Source: Chloroflexota bacterium (GTDB lineage: Bacteria; Chloroflexota; Dehalococcoidia; SM23-28-2; HRBIN24). Taken from it: a stretch of 9,787 bases of DNA. A program made the translations under genes and the position numbers. Below, piece by piece: positions 1-6,549 of this stretch (within the stretch, counting starts at the first letter, position 1; the number at the start of each line of letters is the position of its first letter). The notes beneath the pieces were generated by a model. The model had not been told where the DNA came from. It did no database searches and saw only the letters and a list, made by a program, of their open reading frames with translations. The stretch lies in assembly GCA_030550295.1 (NCBI GenBank), contig JAUQPQ010000061.1:1-9787 (forward strand), read 5' to 3'.

Positions 1-1305
1 GACGAAGACAGCCTCACCATGGCAGTGGAAGCAGGCCTCAACGCTCTTATTGGTGTAGACCCCAAAGAGATAGACCTTCTCTATTTTGCCACCACCACTC
101 CCCCATACCTGGAGAGGCAGTGCGCCGCCATTATCGCCGCAGCCCTTGACTTGCAACGCCACATATCCACCGCTGATTTCACCGCCACTACCAGGGCAGC
201 GACAGCCGCCCTGAAGGCCGCCATCGATGCCGTGGAGAGCGGCGCCGCCAAGAAAGCCCTGGTGGTGGCTGCCGATATGCGTCCAGGCGAACCCCAAACG
301 GCGTGGGAGCAGCTCACGGGCGACGCCGCTGCCGCCGTAGTGGTGGGGCGTGACGCCCAACTAGTGGTGCGAGGCTTCTCCAGCGTAGCTGGCGAAGCCC
401 TTGGGCCCTGGCGACGCCCCCAGGACCGCTTCGTGCGTTCCTTTGAGCCTAAAGTTGAGACGGAATACGGTTACGTACGCCTCACCGTTGAGGCCGCCAA
501 GGAAGCATTAGCTAAAACAGGAATCGGCCCTGCTGACCTATCTAGAGTAGTGCTATACAGCCCCGATCACCGCAGCCCTCTCGAGGTGATAGGGCGGTTG
601 GGCATCGACCGGCAGCGACTCCAAGACCCTCTCCTCTTCTCGGTGGGCAATGCTGGAGCGGCCCATGCCCTGCTGGTCTTGGCCTCCGCCCTCGACCAGG
701 CCCAGAAGGGGGAGAAGATCCTTGTGCTCAACTACGGCGACGGTGCAGACGCCTTTGTCATAAGCGTTGAGGGCACTATTTGGCGTCCCCAGGATAGGCC
801 CACCATAGCCCAACTACTGGAGGCCCGCCGGCCTCTTCCCAACTACGGCGCATACAGCAGCCTACGCAATTTGGTGGGCAGGGAGGGGCCCACCGCCCAA
901 GTTTCCCCCGTAACCTATTGGCGGGACATAGCCATGGAGCTCCGTTGGCACGGCGCCCGATGCGAAAACTGTGGACTTGTACAATTCCCCATTCCGCGTG
1001 TGTGCCGGCAATGTGGTAGTCGTGATAGGCTGCAGGAGATCTCCTTGTCCCGAAGGGGGACTATTTACACCTATACCCTAGACCACCTCTATGCTGGCGA
1101 CTACCTGGATACCCCAGTCCCACGGGCAGTCATCGACTTAGAGGGAGGGGGTCGCGTATTCTTGGAGGTAACCGATTGCCACCCCTCGGAAGTGACATGG
1201 GGAATGCCCGTGGAGATAACGTTTAGGTGCTTGCACGAATGGGGAGGGTACCACAACTACTACTGGAGGGCCAGGCCGTTACGGATCAAGGTAGGAGGTG
1301 AGTAA
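1..1305 (+). CDS. HMG-CoA synthase-like (thiolase-fold) protein fused to C-terminal DUF35 zinc-ribbon/OB domain; 5' partial
   Basis: The frame is open from base 1. The codons before the ATG at 19 read DEDSLT and continue into TMAVEAG, the conserved motif near residue 50 of bacterial and archaeal HMG-CoA synthases, so the true start lies upstream and about 50 residues are missing. Numbered from the ATG at 19, residues 1-255 are the thiolase-like fold. Residues 315-333 form a zinc ribbon (C315, C318, C329, C332), and about 340-425 form the OB fold of DUF35, a family that binds acyl-CoA and bridges thiolase-fold partners. Oddly, the HMG-CoA synthase triad is not conserved: the Glu site is T26 (in ATTTPPY), the Cys site is T58 (in DFTATTRAATAAL) and the His site is Y180 (in YSPDH). 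The structural GN motif (N211) is kept. It is probably a non-catalytic or repurposed subunit working with the thiolase just downstream. The fold and fusion are well supported; the function is not known. Confidence 0.88.
   Translation, partial: DEDSLTMAVEAGLNALIGVDPKEIDLLYFATTTPPYLERQCAAIIAAALDLQRHISTADFTATTRAATAALKAAIDAVESGAAKKALVVAADMRPGEPQTAWEQLTGDAAAAVVVGRDAQLVVRGFSSVAGEALGPWRRPQDRFVRSFEPKVETEYGYVRLTVEAAKEALAKTGIGPADLSRVVLYSPDHRSPLEVIGRLGIDRQRLQDPLLFSVGNAGAAHALLVLASALDQAQKGEKILVLNYGDGADAFVISVEGTIWRPQDRPTIAQLLEARRPLPNYGAYSSLRNLVGREGPTAQVSPVTYWRDIAMELRWHGARCENCGLVQFPIPRVCRQCGSRDRLQEISLSRRGTIYTYTLDHLYAGDYLDTPVPRAVIDLEGGGRVFLEVTDCHPSEVTWGMPVEITFRCLHEWGGYHNYYWRARPLRIKVGGE
1293..1301 (+). promoter_or_regulatory. 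Strong Shine-Dalgarno sequence for the thiolase
   Basis: AGGAGGTGA is a full nine-base match to the standard 16S rRNA 3' end and sits 6 nt before the thiolase ATG at 1308. It lies within the last codons of the HMG-CoA-synthase-like gene, so translation of the two genes is probably coupled. It fixes the thiolase start. Confidence 0.85.
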
Positions 1306-1307
1306 AG

Positions 1308-2474
1308 ATGGCAGGCATACGGGACCGGGTGGCCATAATAGGCGTGGGCTGTACCAAATTTGGGGAGTTGTGGGAGAAAGACCAGGAGGACCTGCTAGTG
1401 GAGGCCACCCACGAGGCGATGGAAGACGCAGGCGTTTCCCCACAGGACATAGATGCCATATGGGTGAGCGCCTACTATGACTTCACCGGGCAGTCGGGAG
1501 GGACAGCCACCGAGCCCTTAGCCCTCTTTGGGAAGCCGGCCACCCGGGTGGAGAACTTCTGCGCCTCAGGGATGGACGCCTTTCGGAACGCTTGTTTCGC
1601 TGTTGCCTCCGGCGTCTACGACATAGTCCTCGTGTGTGGAGTGGAGAAGCTGTTAGACCAAGGATCTCGAGGCCTGCCTATCCAGCCCCAACATCCCAGC
1701 TTTATCGGCGCCAGCGCCCCGGGCATCTTCGCCCTGGCTGCCTCTAGGGCCTTTTACGAGTGGGGCTGGACGAAGGAGGACCTGGCGCGGGTAGCGGTGA
1801 AGAACCACCGCAATGGGGCAGCCCATCCCAAGGCCCACTTCCGTCGCCCAGTCACCTTAGAAGACGTGCTCAATGCGCCTATGATCGCCTGGCCTTTGGG
1901 CAGGCTGGACTGCTGTGCGGTATCGGATGGCGCAGCAGCCGTTATCGTCACCCGCCCTGAGATCGCTAAGACGACACGCCACAAAGACGATTACATCCTG
2001 GTAAAGGCCAACGCCTTAGCAGTAGAGTCGATCCAGCCTTATTACCGGAGCGGCTACAACTGGCTAGGGTTCCCAGCGACACGGGCAGCGGCCAAGATGG
2101 CCTACGAAGAGGCAGGGATCCGCGACCCCCAGGAGGAGATCGACTTTGCCGAGGTGCACGACTGCTTTACAAGCACTGAGCTTTTCAACATCGGGGACCT
2201 GGGGCTAGTAGACGACCCCAAAGACGCCCCCAGGTTCGTGGCCGATGGCCTGGCAGATATAGAGGGGAAGGTGCCTATAAACCCCTCGGGGGGTCTCAAG
2301 TGCTTCGGCCACCCCATAGGGGCCACGGGGTGCCGCATGATTTATGAGGTGACCAAGCAGCTTCAGGGCCGGGCCGATGGCCTGCAAGTGCGGAACCCTC
2401 GGGTGGGCCTGGCCCACAACTTGGGAGGGCCAGGGGCAGTGGCATCGGTCACCATATTGGCGCGTCGGGATTAG
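1308..2474 (+). CDS. SCP-x-type thiolase (acetyl-CoA acetyltransferase-like)
   Basis: This is a 388-residue thiolase-superfamily protein, normal in length for the SCP-x/lipid-transfer thiolase branch. The nucleophilic cysteine is C85 in ENFCASGMDAF. The HDCF box at 284-287 supplies H284 and C286; in SCP2-type thiolases the second catalytic cysteine comes from this box. GHPIGATG at 334-341 carries H335, and HNLGGPGA near 370 closes the active site. All expected catalytic residues are therefore present, unlike in the upstream gene. The start follows a perfect Shine-Dalgarno, and the gap to the upstream stop is 2 nt, so the pair forms an operon. The likely reaction is reversible Claisen condensation or thiolytic cleavage of a 3-oxoacyl-CoA in the cytoplasm. 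Close relatives include acetoacetyl-CoA thiolases of archaeal mevalonate complexes and the Ltp2 aldolases of steroid side-chain breakdown. Substrate cannot be read from the sequence, and retention of the cysteines argues for thiolase over Ltp2-like aldolase chemistry. Confidence 0.9.
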   Translation: MAGIRDRVAIIGVGCTKFGELWEKDQEDLLVEATHEAMEDAGVSPQDIDAIWVSAYYDFTGQSGGTATEPLALFGKPATRVENFCASGMDAFRNACFAVASGVYDIVLVCGVEKLLDQGSRGLPIQPQHPSFIGASAPGIFALAASRAFYEWGWTKEDLARVAVKNHRNGAAHPKAHFRRPVTLEDVLNAPMIAWPLGRLDCCAVSDGAAAVIVTRPEIAKTTRHKDDYILVKANALAVESIQPYYRSGYNWLGFPATRAAAKMAYEEAGIRDPQEEIDFAEVHDCFTSTELFNIGDLGLVDDPKDAPRFVADGLADIEGKVPINPSGGLKCFGHPIGATGCRMIYEVTKQLQGRADGLQVRNPRVGLAHNLGGPGAVASVTILARRD

Positions 2475-2483
2475 CCGTCCAGC

Positions 2484-2511
2484 GGCGCGGCCGAAGGGGA
2501 TAGGCCGTGCC
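2484..2511 (+). terminator. GC-rich hairpin after the thiolase, candidate terminator
   Basis: The arms GGCGCGGCC (2484-2492) and GGCCGTGCC (2503-2511) form a 9-bp stem with one G-U pair around a 10-nt loop, starting 9 nt after the thiolase stop. The stem is strong and well placed for ending the two-gene transcript. The following bases (ATCTTCC) do not form a real U tract, so it may be a weak or factor-assisted terminator, or an mRNA 3'-stabilising hairpin. Confidence 0.5.
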
Positions 2512-2532
2512 ATCTTCCACTGGGGGTAGCCT

Positions 2533-2558
2533 TTGAGGGCCCCCTACCAACTTATACC
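2533..2558 (+). promoter_or_regulatory. Candidate promoter of the MFS gene, possibly giving a leaderless mRNA
   Basis: A -10-like TATACC lies at 2553-2558, and a -35-like TTGAGG lies at 2533-2538 with a short 14-nt spacer. The -10 box ends 11 nt before the ATG at 2570, so transcription would begin at or very near the start codon. No Shine-Dalgarno is visible in that gap, which fits leaderless translation. The assignment rests on short motifs only. Confidence 0.35.
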
Positions 2559-2569
2559 TGGGTTAACCT

Positions 2570-3799
2570 ATGGATCGCACTCAGATCCAGAGGACCCGTC
2601 TTCCAGACGCTTTCTCCTCTCTGAGCCTCCCCGACTTCCGTGTACTATTGGGCACCACGGTGCTCACTCAGCTTTCTGGTTGGATGGAGGAGGTGGCAAG
2701 GGGATGGCTTGTGTATGAGTTAACCCACTCTGCCTTCCATCTCTCCGCCTTAGCTTTCGTCAGCGGTGCTAGTCGCTTCTTGGTGGCCCCTATTGCCGGT
2801 TACGTTACCGACCGTATGGACCGGCGACAGGCAACGGCGCTCGCCGAGGCGCTTACGGGCGTTGCTGCCTTGGCCTTAGGAGTTCTCACCCTTGCGGGGA
2901 TGGTGCAGCTGTGGGAGGTGTACTTTTTGGCCTGCTGGATGGGACCCCTGAGAGGGATCACCATGACCACTCGCCAGGCCCTCCTTTACGACGTGGTAGG
3001 TCCCTCCTACCTTACCAATGCTGTGGGCCTGAACGCTGTAGCGGCCAATATGGCCCGCATAGCTGCTCCCTCCTTGGGGGGAATTATCATCGGCGCTCTA
3101 GGCACCGCTACCGCCTTCCTCGCACAGGCCATCCTCCTTCTCCTGGCGATCCCCGTCACCCTGCTCTTGCGCCTTCAGGCTGCAGCTCCGCCAAGACAGA
3201 TGCCCTTCTGGCGTAGCGTAGTAGAAGGGGTAAAATACGTTAGCGCCAACCCCCTCCTTCTGCGCCTCTTCCTCTTCATCTACATCCCTAATGTGCTCAT
3301 CTATCCTTATGTCAATCTCATCCCCGTTTTTGCGGATGAGGTTTTGGGGATGGGAGCCAGGGGATATGGCCTTCTTCTGACGGGCGTAGGTTTTGGCTCA
3401 ATACCAGGTGGGCTGATAGTGGCAGCGATGGGGCGGTGGCGGTACAAGGGGATGGCTATGGGTGGTGCTGCCCTCCTTTATATGGGGATGGTGGCCCTCT
3501 TCGCCCAGTCCCGTTGGCCCGCCTTCGCCTTCGCCACCTTAGTGACGGGAGGGATGGGCTGGTCAATGATGGTGAGCCTCAACCAGACGCTGGTGCAACT
3601 GCATCTGGGGGACGCCTTTCGGGGGCGGGGCCTTTCCCTTTACAACCTGGGCTCTGGCCTAACCCCCCTGGGGAACTTGGCCATGGGAGGGGTAGCCCAC
3701 ATGATAGGCGTGCCCATGGCAGTGACCTCCTTTGCCCTAGCGGCCATGGCCCTCTCTGCCGCCGTGGGCCTGGCATCGGCCCAGGTGCGAAAGCTCTAG
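2570..3799 (+). CDS. MFS transporter, EntS-like exporter family
   Basis: This is a 409-residue, strongly hydrophobic major facilitator protein of normal length with the expected series of about 12 membrane helices. The N-terminal segment (SLPDFRVLLGTTVLTQLSGW, residues 19-38) and the following WLVYELTHSAF region are typical of the enterobactin-exporter-like MFS group. Motif A between helices 2 and 3 is clear as GYVTDRMDRR (77-86). Such proteins use the proton gradient to move small molecules, usually outward, across the inner membrane. The substrate cannot be predicted, since no regulator or biosynthetic genes sit beside it. The ATG at 2570 lacks a visible Shine-Dalgarno; an 11-nt gap from a TATACC box suggests a leaderless message. 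Its 3' end overlaps the stop codon of the convergent recN. Confidence 0.88.
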   Translation: MDRTQIQRTRLPDAFSSLSLPDFRVLLGTTVLTQLSGWMEEVARGWLVYELTHSAFHLSALAFVSGASRFLVAPIAGYVTDRMDRRQATALAEALTGVAALALGVLTLAGMVQLWEVYFLACWMGPLRGITMTTRQALLYDVVGPSYLTNAVGLNAVAANMARIAAPSLGGIIIGALGTATAFLAQAILLLLAIPVTLLLRLQAAAPPRQMPFWRSVVEGVKYVSANPLLLRLFLFIYIPNVLIYPYVNLIPVFADEVLGMGARGYGLLLTGVGFGSIPGGLIVAAMGRWRYKGMAMGGAALLYMGMVALFAQSRWPAFAFATLVTGGMGWSMMVSLNQTLVQLHLGDAFRGRGLSLYNLGSGLTPLGNLAMGGVAHMIGVPMAVTSFALAAMALSAAVGLASAQVRKL

Positions 3800-5523
3800 A
3801 TAGCCACCCGTTTTCGCCATGCCCTGGCCCTGGCCAGCAGCTCTCTCGCCCCAGCGAGCATCCGCTCAGTAGGACGGGGCCCACCTAGCATGGCTGCCAG
3901 CTCCCTGAGCCTCTCTTCCCCTTCCAGGCGCTCCACCTGGGCAAAGGCACGCCCAAGGACGACATCTTTTCGCACCCGGAAGTGGACGTCGGCGTAGGCT
4001 GCTATCTGGGGCAAATGAGTGATGCAGATCACTTGCCTATTCCGTGCCAGCGTGCATAGTTTGTGTGCCACCACCTCGGCGCTCCTTCCTCCCACGCCCA
4101 CATCTATCTCATCGAACACGAGGACGGGCACCGGGTGGACGGCAGCCATGGCGCTTTCCAAGGCCAGCATGAAGCGCGATAGCTCCCCTCCTGAGGCGAT
4201 GCGTGCCAAGGGACGCAAAGGCTCCCCTGGGTTAGTGGAGACCAAGAACTCAACTTGGTCTACTCCGTCATCGGTGAATGCAAATCGCCTTCCCGCGCAC
4301 ACAAGGCCTTCTGGATCTTCCTGCTGGGATACTTCTACCTTAAAGGTCATGCCCCCCATGCCCAGGTCTGACAGCTGTTGGGTAACAGCCATCTCGAGGC
4401 GTCGCGATACCTCCTGCCGAGCTTGAGACAGGAGGAGGGCCAACTGCCCTGCCGCAGCTTCGGCCTCGGCCAAGGCCCGTTTAAGCTCCTCCTCCCTTTC
4501 CACTTCCATTTCCAGCTCTTGCAGACGTGTCTTCCCGTCATGGAGATAGCGTAAGATGTCCTCTACCTTCGGCCCATATTTGCGCTTCAGGCGGTTGATG
4601 ACCTCTAGGCGCTCCTCCACCTGTTCCAGGCGCCGCGGATCCTCCTGCAGGCCGGAAAGGAAAGAACGCAAAGACCCCGCGGCCTCTTCCAATTCAAAAG
4701 CCAGCGCTTCCAGCATCTCTAGGATCCCCTTAGCCTGGTGGTCCAGGTGAGCCACCTTCCGTAAGGATCCTTGGGCTCTGCCTATCATATCGAAGGCGGA
4801 ATAGCCCTCAGCGGCGTAGAGGGCGTGGTAGGCTGTTTGACATGCCTCTTTCAGGGCCTGAACATGGGCCAGGCGCTCCCGCTCTTCCTTTAGCTCCTCG
4901 TCCTCGCCGGGGCGCAGACAGGCAGCCTCGATCTCCCGCACCTGGAACTCTAGAAGCTCTTTTTCTTGCTCCCGCTGCCGCTTTTCTTTCGCCCATGAGG
5001 CTAATTCGTGGCGCAACCGGCGTACGGTAACAAGGATGCCATTCAACTCAGCCCTTCTCTCCTCTAGCTTTCCAAAGGCGTCCAAGGCGTAAAGGTGCCT
5101 ATGCTTGTCCAGCAGAGAGAGGTGCTCAGCCTGACCGTGGATATCCACCAGCTCCCCGCCTAACTGGCGCAGGAAGGAGATGGGGACCGCCTGCCCATTT
5201 ATACGCGCTATGCTGCGGCCACCCTTGTGGACCTCCCTGACCACCACCAGTTCCTCGCCCTCTACCCCTACTTGGGCCAAAAGGGGGGCAAGCCGTTGAG
5301 CCGTAGGGGCCGATAGGTGAAAGATCCCCTCCACCCGCGCCACATCGGCCCCCGTGCGAACCACATCCTGGTCAGCCCTTGTTCCTAATAAGGCCCCTAA
5401 GGCGTCCACGAGAAGGGACTTGCCGGCTCCCGTTTCTCCCGTTACCACAATGAACCCCTCATCTAGCACCAAACGGGCATCTGCTACGACTGCCCAGTTT
5501 TGGACCGATAGCTCTAGGAGCAT
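3796..5523 (-). CDS. recN: DNA repair protein RecN
   Basis: RecN is an SMC-like ATPase that tethers or organises DNA ends during recombinational repair of double-strand breaks. From the ATG at 5523 the protein has 575 residues, matching the family (about 550-580). Walker A is GETGAGKS (29-36), a Q-loop-like HGQAEHLSLL follows near 130, and residues about 150-380 are charged heptad-rich coiled coil. The ABC signature ASGGELSR is at 443-450, Walker B VLVFDEID at 467-474, and the H-loop ITHLPQ at 501-506. All ATPase elements are intact. The ATG gives MLLELSVQN, which matches known RecN N-termini, although its AAAGGGG is immediately adjacent. A TTG at 5535 preceded by GGTGAT is an alternative start that adds four residues. 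It is the last gene of the rtcA/FAU-1/recN operon, starting 42 nt after the FAU-1-like stop. Confidence 0.97.
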   Translation of the reverse strand: MLLELSVQNWAVVADARLVLDEGFIVVTGETGAGKSLLVDALGALLGTRADQDVVRTGADVARVEGIFHLSAPTAQRLAPLLAQVGVEGEELVVVREVHKGGRSIARINGQAVPISFLRQLGGELVDIHGQAEHLSLLDKHRHLYALDAFGKLEERRAELNGILVTVRRLRHELASWAKEKRQREQEKELLEFQVREIEAACLRPGEDEELKEERERLAHVQALKEACQTAYHALYAAEGYSAFDMIGRAQGSLRKVAHLDHQAKGILEMLEALAFELEEAAGSLRSFLSGLQEDPRRLEQVEERLEVINRLKRKYGPKVEDILRYLHDGKTRLQELEMEVEREEELKRALAEAEAAAGQLALLLSQARQEVSRRLEMAVTQQLSDLGMGGMTFKVEVSQQEDPEGLVCAGRRFAFTDDGVDQVEFLVSTNPGEPLRPLARIASGGELSRFMLALESAMAAVHPVPVLVFDEIDVGVGGRSAEVVAHKLCTLARNRQVICITHLPQIAAYADVHFRVRKDVVLGRAFAQVERLEGEERLRELAAMLGGPRPTERMLAGARELLARARAWRKRVAI

Positions 5524-5529
5524 CCCCTT

Positions 5530-5566
5530 TAGCAATTTATCACCGCACCAAGGGCAGTAGCAATTT
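5530..5566. repeat. 9-bp direct repeat flanking the recN upstream gap
   Basis: TAGCAATTT occurs at 5530-5538 and again at 5558-5566, with starts 28 bp apart. The copies bracket the gap between the FAU-1-like gene and recN; one overlaps the alternative TTG start of recN. The repeat is AT-rich in a GC-rich setting. It could be a protein site or chance. Confidence 0.3.
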
Positions 5567-6549
5567 CACGCGAGATCCCTTAGGGACATGAACAGTTCTT
5601 GGGCGCAGGCCATAGCCTTTTCCGCCAGCGCTCTAGGAAGCAGACCTTTCTCCACCTTTCGCCAGAGTACCTGTTCGTCCTGGATTTCCACTTCTCCCTT
5701 TGGTAGACATACGACGTCCACCTCTAGGTCCAGGTAACGTACCCACCCAGGATAAAGCTCGGGTGGGGTGTTCACATTGTAGACTTCACCTATGAGGGTG
5801 CCATTGCGGCGCAGATAGACGCGGCGAATGAACCATCTCCCCTCCCACATCTCTACCAGCCCTACATCCCCTTCTTCCTTGGAGAGGCCAAGGCCATCGT
5901 AAAAGCCTCCGCCCCGGAAGCGCCGCTCCAATACAAGCCTCTCCCCTGGCTGGAAGCTACGCACAAGGGCCCTAAACTGAAACCCCTCACCCCCCGCCTT
6001 CACATGCCAAACCTTCACCTCCGCCCCCCGACGGTAGAAGGGGGCGACCAACTCGTCCAGGAGGGCCCTCCGTGTGGGCTCCTCCTGCCCCGGCTTCATA
6101 GCTTGCTCGTAGCGATCCACACTAGCAGCATCGATGATTTTGAAGTAGTGATGTCCAGGGACAGTAGGCACATAGCGCCCCCGTATAGTGTCCAGCACTT
6201 CTTTGGCTGGCAGAGGAAACTCTACTAGGTAGTGCGCCTGCAGAGGCGCTAGGGCCAAAGCCAGAGCACCATGTATGTTGTCCTTTATGGGCACCAGCAA
6301 GGCAAAGGGCACAGCTTCCAGGATGGCCCTTAACGTTGCCTCTACTGCCTCTCTTAGCCCAGTAACCACTATCCCCTGACGATCATGTCGGTCCCTAATG
6401 GAAGCCTCTTCTGGCCCCGCCTGATACGATAGGCCGAGGCGTGAAGCCATGACAGGGGTAGGGTCTACGATGACGAATCCCTTTTCCTTAAGGATAGCGG
6501 TGAGGGCCGTGGCGTAGATGCCTCGGATCTTTACTCTATGTTCGGGCAT
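5566..6549 (-). CDS. FAU-1-like RNA-binding protein/ribonuclease with C-terminal DUF402 domain
   Basis: The 327-residue product opens with KIRGIYATALTAILKEKGF, closely resembling the N-terminus of archaeal FAU-1 (AU-binding protein, RNase E/G-like N-terminal region). It ends with a DUF402 barrel at about 215-315, recognisable from EVYNVNTPPELYPGWVRYLD and the EVEIQDEQVLWRKVEKGLL segment. FAU-1 binds AU-rich RNA and has been linked to 5S rRNA processing in Pyrococcus, so a role in RNA binding or cleavage in the cytoplasm is likely. It is much shorter than the about 54-kDa Pyrococcus protein, so some of the N-terminal nuclease region may be missing or reduced. The ATG at 6549 fits the family start and has AAGGGTG just upstream; a GTG at 6558 would add three residues. 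It overlaps the end of rtcA by 14 nt, indicating translational coupling, and recN follows 42 nt downstream. Confidence 0.82.
   Translation of the reverse strand: MPEHRVKIRGIYATALTAILKEKGFVIVDPTPVMASRLGLSYQAGPEEASIRDRHDRQGIVVTGLREAVEATLRAILEAVPFALLVPIKDNIHGALALALAPLQAHYLVEFPLPAKEVLDTIRGRYVPTVPGHHYFKIIDAASVDRYEQAMKPGQEEPTRRALLDELVAPFYRRGAEVKVWHVKAGGEGFQFRALVRSFQPGERLVLERRFRGGGFYDGLGLSKEEGDVGLVEMWEGRWFIRRVYLRRNGTLIGEVYNVNTPPELYPGWVRYLDLEVDVVCLPKGEVEIQDEQVLWRKVEKGLLPRALAEKAMACAQELFMSLRDLA

Noticed and set aside
2205..2513. 102-codon minus-strand frame over the thiolase end
   Set aside because: It is antisense to conserved thiolase motifs and has no recognisable features of its own.
2521..2545. 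GGGGG and CCCCC runs that could form a terminator hairpin before the MFS gene
   Set aside because: Only five pairs with a long loop and no U tract; the 9-bp stem at 2484-2511 is the better candidate.
3436..3888. 150-codon open frame overlapping the end of the MFS gene and the end of recN
   Set aside because: Its translation is rich in Pro, Gly and Arg with no family resemblance, and it overlaps two certain genes in other frames.
4019..4426. 135-codon plus-strand frame inside recN
   Set aside because: It mirrors the conserved ATPase part of recN; its Ser/Thr/Arg-rich composition is typical of an antisense shadow.
5590..5598. GAACAGTTC palindrome near the end of the FAU-1-like gene, considered as an SOS box for recN
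   Set aside because: The arms are separated by only one base, not four, so it does not fit a LexA site.
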